Source: Ruminococcus sp. (GTDB taxonomy: Bacteria > Bacillota > Clostridia > Oscillospirales > Ruminococcaceae). From it: 64,000 nt of DNA. The stretch lies in the NCBI GenBank assembly GCA_017534595.1, contig JAFXVY010000113.1, positions 186,001 through 250,000 on the forward strand, written 5' to 3'. The position numbers and the translations under genes were made by a program. Below the pieces are notes generated by a model. It saw only the letters and a list, made by a program, of their open reading frames with translations. It was not told where the DNA came from and did no database searches. Shown one piece after another: positions 26,393 through 35,222 of this stretch. The stretch's first letter is position 1. Every line of letters begins with the position of its first letter.

Positions 26393-27769
26393 TTATCCTC
26401 CCTTGACCGTGCCCTGACCGCGAGTGAGCAGCACCACACACTCAACGTGCGTGCTTCTCGGGAACAGATCGACTGCCCTGCACTTTTCCGTTTTATAGCC
26501 GAGCTCAGCGAGGACGGCGCAGTCGCGGGCGGCGGTTGCGTGGTTGCAGGAGATCATAACTATACGCTCGGGCTGCATCCTTGCCATGTATTCGAGAGTG
26601 TCGCGGGTACAGCCCTTGCGGGCGGGGTCTGCGATGATGACATCCGGGCGCTCACCGCGCTCGCAGAGCATCCCGGCGATCTTTCCGGCGTCGCCGCAAA
26701 TGAACTCAGCGTTGTCTGTGCCGTTGGCGGCGGCGTTGCGTTTGGCGTTCTCTATAGCCTGGGGGATGATCTCCACGCCTATGAGTTTTCTGACCTTATC
26801 CGACATCGAGAGCCCGACGGTGCCTGTACCGCAGTAGAGGTCGAGCAGCAGCTCGCTGCCTGTGAGCCCGGCATACTCCGCAGCTATGGCGTAGAGCCTT
26901 TCCGCCTGCAGCGTGTTGACCTGATAGAACGACAGCGGCGAGATCTCTACCTTCCTGCCGCACATGATATCGGTGATGCCGTCCCTGCCGCAGAGGGTCT
27001 CGAGCCTGCTGCCGAGGATGGCATTGGTACGCTTGGGGTTCTCGTTGAGCACGACGCTCACAAGCTCACTGTACCTTTCGCAGAGCTTCTGTGCGAGCGG
27101 AGCGAAGATCCTGCCCTCGCTGATGCCCGTCACGACGAAGCAGAGCATGATCTCTCCGCTGTGCTCGCCGCGCCGAAGGTAGATGTGCCGAAGCAGTCCC
27201 CTGCCGGTGAGTTCATCGTATGGGCTGATGCGGTTCTGATTGACGTAATCTATGCACTCGGCTGCTATACGCGAGAAGATCTCCGGCCCGAGGAGGCAAT
27301 CGTCGGCGGGGATGACTCTGTGGGAGCGCTTGGAATAGAACCCGCAGACCGCCCTGTCGTCCATCTCCGCGACCGGGTACTGCGCCTTGTTGCGGTATCT
27401 TTCGGTGACCTCCGCGCCGAGTATCGGCTCGAAGACGGGGCTGAGCCTGCCGATGCGCGAAAAGGACGCCTCGACGAACTCCTGTTTTATCCGCAGCTCT
27501 TCTTCGTAGGTGAAGTGCCGGAAGGAGCAGCCGCCGCATTTCTTATAGACGGCGCAGCCGGGATCGCACCTGTGGACCGAGGGAGTGATGAGCTTATCGA
27601 CTATGCCGTAGCAGTAGCTCTTGGCGACCTTGACTATACGGCAGCTGATAACGTCCCCGACGGCAGTATCCGGTACAAAGACGGCTATGCCGTCCGCTCT
27701 GCCGACTCCGCAGCCCTCGTTGGTCATACCCGTGACCGTGAGCTCTGTTATATCATTCTTTCTGAGCAT
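26393..27769 (-). CDS. 23S rRNA (uracil-5-)-methyltransferase, RlmD/RlmCD family
   Basis: SAM-dependent 5-methyluridine methyltransferase of the TrmA/RumA class. It has an N-terminal TRAM domain (about 1-58), the Fe-S cluster cysteines C72-x5-C78-x2-C81 with a fourth in PADDCLLG, the SAM motif LLDLYCGTGTVGLSM, IADPARKGC, and the catalytic Cys region MISCNHATAARD. The start is the ATG at 27769 (458 residues); a longer open frame overlaps hemZ and is not conserved-looking. It overlaps the end of hemZ by 17 bp. Firmicutes RlmCD methylates two 23S sites; which apply here is unknown. Confidence 0.92.
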   Translation of the reverse strand: MLRKNDITELTVTGMTNEGCGVGRADGIAVFVPDTAVGDVISCRIVKVAKSYCYGIVDKLITPSVHRCDPGCAVYKKCGGCSFRHFTYEEELRIKQEFVEASFSRIGRLSPVFEPILGAEVTERYRNKAQYPVAEMDDRAVCGFYSKRSHRVIPADDCLLGPEIFSRIAAECIDYVNQNRISPYDELTGRGLLRHIYLRRGEHSGEIMLCFVVTGISEGRIFAPLAQKLCERYSELVSVVLNENPKRTNAILGSRLETLCGRDGITDIMCGRKVEISPLSFYQVNTLQAERLYAIAAEYAGLTGSELLLDLYCGTGTVGLSMSDKVRKLIGVEIIPQAIENAKRNAAANGTDNAEFICGDAGKIAGMLCERGERPDVIIADPARKGCTRDTLEYMARMQPERIVMISCNHATAARDCAVLAELGYKTEKCRAVDLFPRSTHVECVVLLTRGQGTVKGG

Positions 27770-29219
27770 AAAAATCAACTGTCTCTTTCTTCTTGTCGAG
27801 CATGAGCCCGAAGTGTTTGAGATATTCAAGGGGATGCTTGTAGTTGAACACACGCTCGAGCCTTGAATTCCTGAGATCCACCAGCTTGGAGGATGCCCCT
27901 GCCCCCACGGCAAGGATGGTCTGTATTTCCTCCATGATGAAGATGTTGTAAAGACTCTCGCAGCCCTCACGGCTCCAGCCGATGTTCTCGAGGTTGTCGA
28001 GCATATTCTTCTGACGGTAGAGGTAATAGGGCGAATAGCCGCTCTCGGTGAGCCGCCGGGAGGCGAAATCCACCATCACTCCGGCGGGGCTCGTAAGTAT
28101 CTGTTGCTTCTTGTCGGAATAGTTGAGGTCAGCCGCACGCTTTATCGAGAGGGTATGTACGGTTATGTTCTCGGGGGCGAGTTTCAGCAGCCCCTCGACG
28201 GTCGCAGCGAAGCTCTCGGGGGTATCGGTGGGAAGACCCGCTATGATATCGGTGTTTATACGGTCAAAGCCGAGGCTGCGGGCGAGGTCGAAGGCCTCAT
28301 AGAACTGCGCGGCGGTATGCTTCCTGCCTATGGCCTCGAGGACGTTGTCCGAAAGGGTCTGCGGGTTGACTGAAAGACGTGTGGCGCCGCCGTCACGGAT
28401 GACTTCAAGCTTCTCGCGAGTTATGGTGTCCGCTCTTCCTGCCTCGACAGTGTATTCCCTCACGGTGCTCATATCGAAGCTGTCAGATACGGCTCGCATT
28501 ATCCTTTCAAGTGCCGTAGCCTCGAACGCGGTCGGGGTACCTCCGCCGAAATAGACAGTGTCGAGCCGCAGGCCGAGCTCCTTGGTGAGCTGCGCTGTAT
28601 AGGCAATCTCCTCACAGAGCCTTTCGATATACTCGGGTATAAGCTTCTTTCCCGAAGCCACCGTCTGAGAGATGAACGAGCAGTAAGAGCAGCGCGTCGG
28701 GCAGAAGGGTATGGAGACATAGAGGCTGAATGATTCCTCCGGCAGAGCCGTCATTATCCCCCTCTGCACCTGAGCGGTGCGGTAAGCGATATCGAACTTT
28801 TCCTCCGAGCAGTAGAACTGCTCCTTGAAGAAGCGAGCCATCTCGCTGCGCTCCATGCCGGAGTCGATATAGCGGTTGACCCGCTTGACGGGTCTCACGC
28901 CGGTCATGACTCCCCACTTGGGAACTATACCGGTGAGCTCGCTCATGGCCTGATACAGAAGCTTTGATAGTGCAAGCTCTCTGTCCTCCTGCGAATCGGC
29001 GGGAAGCGTAAGCTCACGGCTCGCTTTGCTGTCCCCGAGCCGGGCTTCGACATAAAGCAGGATGCCCGCTTCGGTCTGCTTTTCGCATATAAAGGCATAG
29101 TCGCCCTCGGCAGCGGGACTGTCGGAGCGGCTATGCGCAAATCTCTCGGCGGGGATAAAGAGCTTCATTATCCCCTCCGTTTCGTATATATAGTTGTTGC
29201 CGCTGAAAATAAGCGTCAT
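27753..29219 (-). CDS. hemZ: coproporphyrinogen dehydrogenase HemZ
   Basis: Radical SAM protein of the HemN/HemW superfamily, HemZ branch, annotated as an oxygen-independent coproporphyrinogen oxidase. The 488 residues include about 150 N-terminal residues specific to HemZ (KWGVMTGVRPVKRV), the cluster motif C173-x3-C177-x2-C180, YFGGGTPTAF, and RLSVNPQTLSDNVL. No other haem genes are present, so its role could differ from haem synthesis. ATG at 29219, one base after the metallo-hydrolase stop. Confidence 0.92.
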   Translation of the reverse strand: MTLIFSGNNYIYETEGIMKLFIPAERFAHSRSDSPAAEGDYAFICEKQTEAGILLYVEARLGDSKASRELTLPADSQEDRELALSKLLYQAMSELTGIVPKWGVMTGVRPVKRVNRYIDSGMERSEMARFFKEQFYCSEEKFDIAYRTAQVQRGIMTALPEESFSLYVSIPFCPTRCSYCSFISQTVASGKKLIPEYIERLCEEIAYTAQLTKELGLRLDTVYFGGGTPTAFEATALERIMRAVSDSFDMSTVREYTVEAGRADTITREKLEVIRDGGATRLSVNPQTLSDNVLEAIGRKHTAAQFYEAFDLARSLGFDRINTDIIAGLPTDTPESFAATVEGLLKLAPENITVHTLSIKRAADLNYSDKKQQILTSPAGVMVDFASRRLTESGYSPYYLYRQKNMLDNLENIGWSREGCESLYNIFIMEEIQTILAVGAGASSKLVDLRNSRLERVFNYKHPLEYLKHFGLMLDKKKETVDFYAQKE

Positions 29220-29220
29220 G

Positions 29221-29856
29221 TCAGATGCCTCCCACAGCGATCAGATAAGGATTGTATTTTCTCTCGCGGTCAAGGGTGGTATTTGACATATGACCGGGAT
29301 AGATCTTCAGGTTCCCGCCGAGGGAACATATCTTGCGAAGCGACTGCTTCATGACCTCCGGGTCGCCGTCGGGCATATCCGTCCTGCCGATAGAACGGTC
29401 AAAGAGGGTGTCTCCCGTGAACATACAGTCCTTGCAGATATAGCAGACCGATCCGCTGGTATGCCCCGGGGTATGGAGCACGTCAAACACCAGCTCGTCG
29501 AGGGTGAGCTCATCGTCGGCGCCTATCGGTATGGCCTTCTTGACCTTTCTGGCGCTGCGCAGGCCGAAGAAACGGCTGACGTCCGCGTCGCCGCTCAGCA
29601 GCTTTGAGAGATCCTTTTCGTGGATATAGACCTCGCAGCCGGTCTCCTCAACGAGATCGGCAACAGCACCTATATGGTCGAAGTGACCGTGGGTGAGAAA
29701 GATCTTTTTAAGCTCGAGGCCGTAAATATCTATCTGCTCGAGGATATAATCGGCTTCATCGGGGGCGTCGATGAGGACGCAGTTGTTCTCGTCGCTGGCG
29801 ACGATGAAGCTGTTGGTATCGCAGACGCTAAGGGGTCTGAGGGGATAAACTCTCAT
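29221..29856 (-). CDS. MBL-fold metallo-hydrolase (glyoxalase II-like)
   Basis: Metallo-beta-lactamase fold hydrolase with a dinuclear metal site: THGHFDHIG, TPGHTSGSVCYI, FTGDTLFDRSIGRTD and a final YPGHM. These match the glyoxalase II/YcbL group that hydrolyses thioesters, but the substrate is not certain. 211 residues from the ATG at 29856 (AAAGGAGG nearby), 13 bp after rel. Confidence 0.9.
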   Translation of the reverse strand: MRVYPLRPLSVCDTNSFIVASDENNCVLIDAPDEADYILEQIDIYGLELKKIFLTHGHFDHIGAVADLVEETGCEVYIHEKDLSKLLSGDADVSRFFGLRSARKVKKAIPIGADDELTLDELVFDVLHTPGHTSGSVCYICKDCMFTGDTLFDRSIGRTDMPDGDPEVMKQSLRKICSLGGNLKIYPGHMSNTTLDRERKYNPYLIAVGGI

Positions 29857-29869
29857 CGGGCTCCTCCTT

Positions 29870-32086
29870 TTACTTTCCGCTTCTCTCAACGGATATGACG
29901 TTTCTTATCTTCTTGATCTTTGCTATTATGCTGTTGAGCTGCTCCATGCCCGCTATGCTCAGTGTGATCGTCAGAATGGCGTTGCCGTTCTTGAGCTCGC
30001 GGGAGGTTGACTCGTGGATATAGATATTGACCATGGCCAGCGCCGAGGAAACATCTGCGAGCAGCCCGATACGGTCTACCGCGATGATGTCGAGAGTGGT
30101 CTTGAAGTAACCGCGGTTATCCTTGACCTCCGCCCACTTGACGCTTACCCACCTTGCCTCGAGCTCGGGATTGTCCTTCTGCTTCTGATAGTTGACGCAG
30201 TCGCACTTGTGCACCGAGATTCCGTGGCCGCGGGTGATGAAGCCGACGATCTCGTCCCCGGGCAGAGGATTGCAGCACTGCGCGAACTTGACAACGCAGT
30301 CTTCTATGCCGTCAACTATAACGCCGGAGGAGCTCTTTGCGTGAGGCTTGATATCCTCCATTTCCTTTTCGGCGATTATCTTCTCGCCGTAGCGCTTGTT
30401 GTAATCGGCCTTGAGCCGCTGTATCACCTTGGAGAGCTGAACTCCGCCGTAGCCGATAGCGGCAAAGAAATCGTCGAGGGTGTCGCAGTTATGGCGGCGC
30501 ATATCGGTGGAAAGGAAGTCCTCGAGCTCCTCTTCGGGAACTCTTATCATATTGCGCCTGAACTCCCGCTCGAGTGCGGAGCGTCCCTCAAAGATGTTCT
30601 CCTCGCGCCTTTCCTTCTTGAACCACGATCTGATCTTGGACTTGGCCTCGTTGGTCTTGCAGAGGTTGATCCAGGAACGGCTGGGGCCGTGACCCTCGGC
30701 GTTGGTGGTGATGATCTCTATGATCTCTCCGGTCTTGATCTGGTAATCGAAGGAGACCATCTTTTTATCCGCCTTGGCGCCGGTCATCCTGTGGCCGACC
30801 TGAGTATGGATGGCGTAAGCGAAGTCGATGACGGTGGAGCCCATGGGCAGGGTGATCATATCGCCCTTGGGAGTGAACGCGAATACGTCTTCCGGGGCAA
30901 GGTCGTTCTTGATAGCGCGGACGATCTCCTCAACGTCGTTGGACTCCTGCTGCGACTCGATGATCTGCCTGATCCAGGCGAGACGGTTATCGTCCTTGGA
31001 GCTGCCGTGTACGCCCTCCTTATACTTCCAGTGGGCGGCGATTCCGTATTCGGCGGTGCGGTGCATCTCGTATGTCCTGATCTGCACCTCAAAGGGTATG
31101 CCCTGTCTGCCGATAACGGTGGTATGCAGCGACTGGTACATATTGGGCTTGGGCGTGGAGATATAGTCCTTGAAGCGGTTGGGTATCGGGGTGAACATAT
31201 CGTGGATGATACCGAGGACGTTATAGCACTCGGTCACGGTATTGACTATTATCCTGACGGCATAGCGGTCATAGATCTGATCTATCTCCTTGCCGTCGCG
31301 GAAGACCTTTTTATAAATGCCGTAATTGCTCTTTACCCTGCCCTCTATGAGCGGGACGGGGTCGAACTCCGCGGCAAGGCGGGTCTCGATCTTATACTTG
31401 ATATCGTCTATGAGCTTGCCTCTGGCCTCACGCCGCAGCTCCATCTGACGCTCGATCTCGGCGTATGCGAAGGGGTCGAGGTAGTAAAACGCAAGATCCT
31501 CGAGTTCGTCTTTAATGGAGCGGATACCGAGCCTGTGGGCGATAGGCGCATAGATGTTCATGGTCTCGTGAGCTATCACCCTGCGCTTGGCGTCGCGGCA
31601 ATAGTTAAGGGTGCGCATATTATGCAGCCTGTCCGCCAGCTTGATAATGATGACTCTGATATCCTCGCTCATGGCGAGCAGTATCTTTCTGATGTTCTCG
31701 GCCTTCTGCTCGTCCTTGGTGAAGATCTCGACTTTTTCCAGCTTTGTTACTCCGTTTACAAGCATGGCTACATCCGAGCCGAAGTTCTTCTGCACATCCT
31801 CGAGGGTACACTCGGTATCCTCAACGACATCGTGAAGCAGAGCTCCGCAGATGGTATCGGTATCCATGCCGAGCTCAAGCAGTATATAGGCGACAGACAC
31901 GGGATGCGTGATATACGGCTCGCCGGACTCGCGCTTCTGCCCTGCATGGTATCTGTCGGCAAACTCGTAGGCCGACACGATCTTCGACAGGTCATACTGC
32001 TTGTCGTCGTTCAGTATTTTCTGTATCAGTGCGTCTATCGTATGATCAGTCTTGTCTGCGGATGCAGGTCTTACTTCGTTATCCAC
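29870..32086 (-). CDS. rel: bifunctional (p)ppGpp synthetase/hydrolase Rel
   Basis: The long RSH enzyme of the stringent response, making and degrading (p)ppGpp. The hydrolase HD domain carries HDVVED with the HD pair at 85-86 and NRLHNMRTL-type sequence (ADRLHNMRTL); the synthetase domain has DRYAVRIIV and YQSLHTTVIG; TGS (about 395-455), helical, and C-terminal ACT (about 660-735) domains follow. 738 residues, typical. GTG start at 32086 after AGGAGGG, 17 bp from recJ, as is usual in Firmicutes (recJ-rel). Confidence 0.96.
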   Translation of the reverse strand: MDNEVRPASADKTDHTIDALIQKILNDDKQYDLSKIVSAYEFADRYHAGQKRESGEPYITHPVSVAYILLELGMDTDTICGALLHDVVEDTECTLEDVQKNFGSDVAMLVNGVTKLEKVEIFTKDEQKAENIRKILLAMSEDIRVIIIKLADRLHNMRTLNYCRDAKRRVIAHETMNIYAPIAHRLGIRSIKDELEDLAFYYLDPFAYAEIERQMELRREARGKLIDDIKYKIETRLAAEFDPVPLIEGRVKSNYGIYKKVFRDGKEIDQIYDRYAVRIIVNTVTECYNVLGIIHDMFTPIPNRFKDYISTPKPNMYQSLHTTVIGRQGIPFEVQIRTYEMHRTAEYGIAAHWKYKEGVHGSSKDDNRLAWIRQIIESQQESNDVEEIVRAIKNDLAPEDVFAFTPKGDMITLPMGSTVIDFAYAIHTQVGHRMTGAKADKKMVSFDYQIKTGEIIEIITTNAEGHGPSRSWINLCKTNEAKSKIRSWFKKERREENIFEGRSALEREFRRNMIRVPEEELEDFLSTDMRRHNCDTLDDFFAAIGYGGVQLSKVIQRLKADYNKRYGEKIIAEKEMEDIKPHAKSSSGVIVDGIEDCVVKFAQCCNPLPGDEIVGFITRGHGISVHKCDCVNYQKQKDNPELEARWVSVKWAEVKDNRGYFKTTLDIIAVDRIGLLADVSSALAMVNIYIHESTSRELKNGNAILTITLSIAGMEQLNSIIAKIKKIRNVISVERSGK

Positions 32087-32103
32087 GATCTGTCCCTCCT
32101 GTC

Positions 32104-34161
32104 TTATTTTTCATCGGCATCTCCGCTGCCTATCCTTTCGCGCAGCTTTCTGAGCACCTCGGCGGACTCAATATCCACCTTTTCGGTTACGGGCAGCAGC
32201 CTTACCTTCCCGGTAGAGGGTCTGTATTCGGCAAGACCCATCTGAACAAAGGCATCGACGGCTATCCTGAGCTTGGCGTAATTCACCGTTCTGCTCCCGG
32301 CGGCAGCATAGAGGCCGTCAAGATCGGCATCTCCGGCGGCTGCGAGCTTCTTGTAGATCTCCACGAGCTCGGAACGCCGGGGGTATATGTGCTTTAAATA
32401 ATTCACGGGCAGCTCGGCTCCGAGAACGTATTTCTCGTAGCAGTCGAGGGCGTTGAAGTATCTCTCCTGATCGAGGCCGTGAGGTCTGAGCTCCGTGACC
32501 TTGATATTGACGCTCTCGCGCCCGTTGTATGTATTGATATCGAGCAGCACCGCAAGGTCTGCGGAGCTTCCGACCGTCACCGGCAGAGATGACGGATCGC
32601 ATCCGAACATCACAGCCGAGAGCTGTCTGCCGCCGCAGCTGAGTTCAAGACGGGTATGCTTCCCGCCGGAGAGCGGAGTCAGCGCCGTTACTCTTGCGCC
32701 GGTGAGCGCAAATACGGGTCTCGGATTGCCTGCGCCGAAGGGCTCCAGCCTTTCAAGGTCGCGGACGTTCTCAACGGTCAGGTCTGCGGGATCGAGCTCG
32801 GTGTCGCACTCGACCACAGCAGTCGGCATAAGCTCAAAATCGGCGGCGAATTTATATACGCGCTCCGCGAACTCCTTGATCTTGTCCGCCGCGACGGTAA
32901 GTCCGCCGGCGCACTCATGCCCGCCGAAGTGATCGAGTAGGTTATCCTCGCCGTCGGCATAGCAGAGGCACTTGAAAATATCAAATCCCTTGACGCTTCT
33001 TGCGGAGCCTCTTGCAACGCCTGCCTCGTCGATCGAGAGCAGGATCGTGGGCTTGCCGAAGCGCTCGAGCAGCCTTGCCGCCACGATGCCTATAACGCCG
33101 TGATGCCAGTTCTTTCCGGAAAGTATCAGAACGCGCCTGCAAAGCAGGGCGGGGTTAAGGTCGAGGTATGCGAGCACCGCATCGTATATAGAGGCCTCGG
33201 CGGTACGTCTCTGCTCGTTGAGAGTTACCATGGTCTCAACGCAGCTCTCGGCGTCGTCCTCGTCGTCGGCAAGCAGAGCCTTGACAGCAGTGAGGGGCGA
33301 GCCGAAGCGTCCCGAAGCGTTGATGCGGGGTGCCAGCCGGAATGATATATCAGAGGATGTCATTTTTTCACGGTCGCAGGAGGCTGCATCCATAAGGCAG
33401 CCGAGACCGAGGTTCTCGGTGTTTTTCATACCCGCAAGACCGGCCTTGACGATCGTGCGGTTCTCCCCGGTTAGCGTAACTATATCGGCGACAGTGCCGA
33501 GAGCGCAGATATCTGCATACTGCTCGAGTATCGGCTCGGCGTCGCCGTCATTTAGGGCGATACAGAGCTTGAGGGCAACTCCGGCACCGGCAAGGTCTTT
33601 GTACTTCGAGGGGCAGTCCTCACGGTGAGGGTCAACTACCGCCTCAGCCTTGGGATATACGTCGAGGGGGCGGTGGTGGTCGGTCACGACGAGCTTCATG
33701 CCGAGCTCATAGATCCTTTCGGCCTCGGCAATGGCAGAGATGCCGTTATCCACGGTGACTATCAGCTCGACCCCGAGATCTGCGAGCTTTTCAACGGCAG
33801 AGATGCTCATGCCGTAGCCCTCGCTGCGTTCGGGGATGTGATACATAACGCTGGCGCCCATACTCTCAAGGAAGCTGTAGAGTATGGCGGTGGCCGTGAT
33901 ACCGTCGCAGTCGTAGTCGCCGTAAACGCAGATCAGGCTGCCGCTGTCGATAGCCTCGTTGACGGCGTCGGCGGCCTCGTGCATATCCCTGATCTCGAAG
34001 GGGTCTGCGACCGCTTCCTCTCCGAAGAACGCGCTGAGCTTATCAAGCGTATCGAAGCCGCGGGAGCAAAGGACCTTCAACGCCAGCGGACCGAGGTCAC
34101 AGCGTCTTGCGAGGTCGGCAATATTAGATTTTTCACAACCGTTAACATTCCAGCGTTTCAT
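32104..34161 (-). CDS. recJ: single-stranded-DNA-specific exonuclease RecJ
   Basis: 5'-3' exonuclease on single-stranded DNA, for recombination and mismatch repair. DHH-family motifs: GDYDCDG (81-87), VDNG (137-140), VTDHHR (159-164), and the DHHA1 domain with GGHECAGGLT. A C-terminal segment beyond about 560 contains the Firmicutes-type extension. 685 residues from the ATG at 34161, supported by GAGGG at correct spacing; the TTG two codons earlier is too near the ribosome site. First gene of the nine-gene operon running to 24453. Confidence 0.95.
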   Translation of the reverse strand: MKRWNVNGCEKSNIADLARRCDLGPLALKVLCSRGFDTLDKLSAFFGEEAVADPFEIRDMHEAADAVNEAIDSGSLICVYGDYDCDGITATAILYSFLESMGASVMYHIPERSEGYGMSISAVEKLADLGVELIVTVDNGISAIAEAERIYELGMKLVVTDHHRPLDVYPKAEAVVDPHREDCPSKYKDLAGAGVALKLCIALNDGDAEPILEQYADICALGTVADIVTLTGENRTIVKAGLAGMKNTENLGLGCLMDAASCDREKMTSSDISFRLAPRINASGRFGSPLTAVKALLADDEDDAESCVETMVTLNEQRRTAEASIYDAVLAYLDLNPALLCRRVLILSGKNWHHGVIGIVAARLLERFGKPTILLSIDEAGVARGSARSVKGFDIFKCLCYADGEDNLLDHFGGHECAGGLTVAADKIKEFAERVYKFAADFELMPTAVVECDTELDPADLTVENVRDLERLEPFGAGNPRPVFALTGARVTALTPLSGGKHTRLELSCGGRQLSAVMFGCDPSSLPVTVGSSADLAVLLDINTYNGRESVNIKVTELRPHGLDQERYFNALDCYEKYVLGAELPVNYLKHIYPRRSELVEIYKKLAAAGDADLDGLYAAAGSRTVNYAKLRIAVDAFVQMGLAEYRPSTGKVRLLPVTEKVDIESAEVLRKLRERIGSGDADEK

Positions 34162-34192
34162 CTGCAAGCCCTCTTATTGTAAATAATATTAT

Positions 34193-34221
34193 ATTATACC
34201 ACGCAATTCGTATAAATTCAA
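34193..34221 (-). promoter_or_regulatory. promoter of the recJ-rel operon
   Basis: Minus-strand TTGAAT (34221-34216), 17-bp spacer, TATAAT (34198-34193), about 25 bp before the recJ ribosome site. Confidence 0.78.
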
Positions 34222-34287
34222 GAGGCAGGAGGTAAATATTTTTCGTCAGACAACAGGCATTTGTCAAACATCTGTGCTTGCAGGCAC

Positions 34288-34316
34288 TTGACATCCCCTG
34301 CGGGCTGTGATATAAT
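34288..34316 (+). promoter_or_regulatory. promoter of tRNA-Leu
   Basis: TTGACA at 34288-34293, 17-bp spacer, TATAAT at 34311-34316; the tRNA begins 12 bp further. Divergent from the recJ promoter. Confidence 0.9.
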
Positions 34317-34328
34317 GATTTTGTTATC

Positions 34329-34411
<83 letters not shown>

Positions 34412-34457
34412 TATACCGATTTTCTGCGAATCAATTTCCTTAAAGGAGGATATTATA

Positions 34458-34919
34458 ATGAAAAACTTGGATGCACTTACACAGGAGTTCAACACAAAGT
34501 ACGAGAGATTCTTTATCGGCTGCGACGCCGTTGAGGACAGCGGCCTTTGGGATATCGAGGAATACGGCGATATGGAGGCCTTCTATCAGAACGACCTCGT
34601 CAGCGTGATAATCCGCCTTATCGCTGCGGACGGCAGCATCAGCAGCAAGGAGGTCGAGTACCTCAACAAGTCCTTCGGCTTTGAGTACACCGTTGAGGAG
34701 CTCAACGAGGTCTACAGGAGCTGCAAAGACGATATCGGCTCCTACTTCGACGAGCAGTTCCAGAACGGTATTTCTGTGATGCGCTCCAAGAACGAAAAGC
34801 TTGCGGACGCCTACAAAGAGCTTCTCGGGCTTATCTGCGACATCATCGCTTCGAGCGACGGCATCGTTTCTCCCGAGGAAGCCGATGAGATCAGGAACCT
34901 CAAGAGTATGTTCACCTGA
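34458..34919 (+). CDS. TerB-like domain protein
   Basis: A 153-residue all-helical protein resembling the tellurite-resistance TerB fold: two copies of an acidic loop, LIAADGSISSKEVEYL and IIASSDGIVSPEEADEI, about 85 residues apart. The TerB family is common and often unrelated to tellurite; the role here is unknown. ATG at 34458 after AAAGGAGG. Only 46 nt, with neither promoter nor terminator that I can find, separate it from tRNA-Leu, so it is probably transcribed with the tRNA. Confidence 0.75.
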   Translation: MKNLDALTQEFNTKYERFFIGCDAVEDSGLWDIEEYGDMEAFYQNDLVSVIIRLIAADGSISSKEVEYLNKSFGFEYTVEELNEVYRSCKDDIGSYFDEQFQNGISVMRSKNEKLADAYKELLGLICDIIASSDGIVSPEEADEIRNLKSMFT

Positions 34920-34929
34920 AATGAGATCA

Positions 34930-34961
34930 CGGGGCTGCATTGATTTGCAGTCCCGTTTTTT
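34930..34961 (+). terminator. terminator after the TerB-like gene
   Basis: Stem CGGGGCTGCA/TGCAGTCCCG (34930-34939 with 34946-34955) followed by six T residues. Confidence 0.9.
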
Positions 34962-34987
34962 GTACACTTAACAAGGAGGCGTGACTT

Positions 34988-35149
34988 GTGGAAATAGCTG
35001 ACAATATCCTTAGATACTATCTGCGAAACGTGTATTTCATCACCGGTACGGCTTATGCAGGCAAATCCACGGCGGCAAAGCTGCTGTCCGAGCGGAACAC
35101 CCGTTCGGAGGTCTGCGAAAAGCTCGCAGAGCATTTCCGGCTGAAATAA
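34988..35149 (+). pseudogene. remnant of a P-loop nucleotide-binding protein (internal deletion)
   Basis: A 53-codon frame from GTG 34988 (good site AAGGAGG upstream) encodes VYFITGTAYAGKSTAAKLL, a complete Walker A motif GTAYAGKST with its beta strand and helix, then jumps within a few residues to a short helical tail (CEKLAEHFRLK) and a stop. P-loop kinases and ATPases of this type are some 180-200 residues, so everything between, including Walker B and the lid, is missing. The intact ribosome site and both ends suggest a recent in-frame internal deletion; a genuine micro-protein is the alternative. Confidence 0.55.
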
Positions 35150-35182
35150 GGGTCAGATACAGTGTTTAAACAGATAACCGAA

Positions 35183-35222
35183 AAGAGTGCCGGCCTTGCG
35201 GAAGGCTGACACCCTTTCTTTT
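35183..35222. terminator. bidirectional terminator
   Basis: Stem GTGCCGGCCTT/AAGGCTGACAC (35187-35197 with 35202-35212, one mismatch) flanked by an A-rich tract on the left and a T-rich tract on the right, between the convergent P-loop remnant and PHP gene. Confidence 0.75.

Noticed and set aside
27770..27970. 67-codon N-terminal extension of the 23S methyltransferase
   Set aside because: It lies within hemZ and reads as low-complexity sequence; the ATG at 27769 begins the TRAM domain.
30014..32245. 743-codon open frame on the plus strand opposite rel
   Set aside because: It is the antisense shadow of rel; codon bias in GC-rich genes keeps this frame open. The rel product has all family domains, and the antisense frame has no promoter, ribosome site or recognisable motif.
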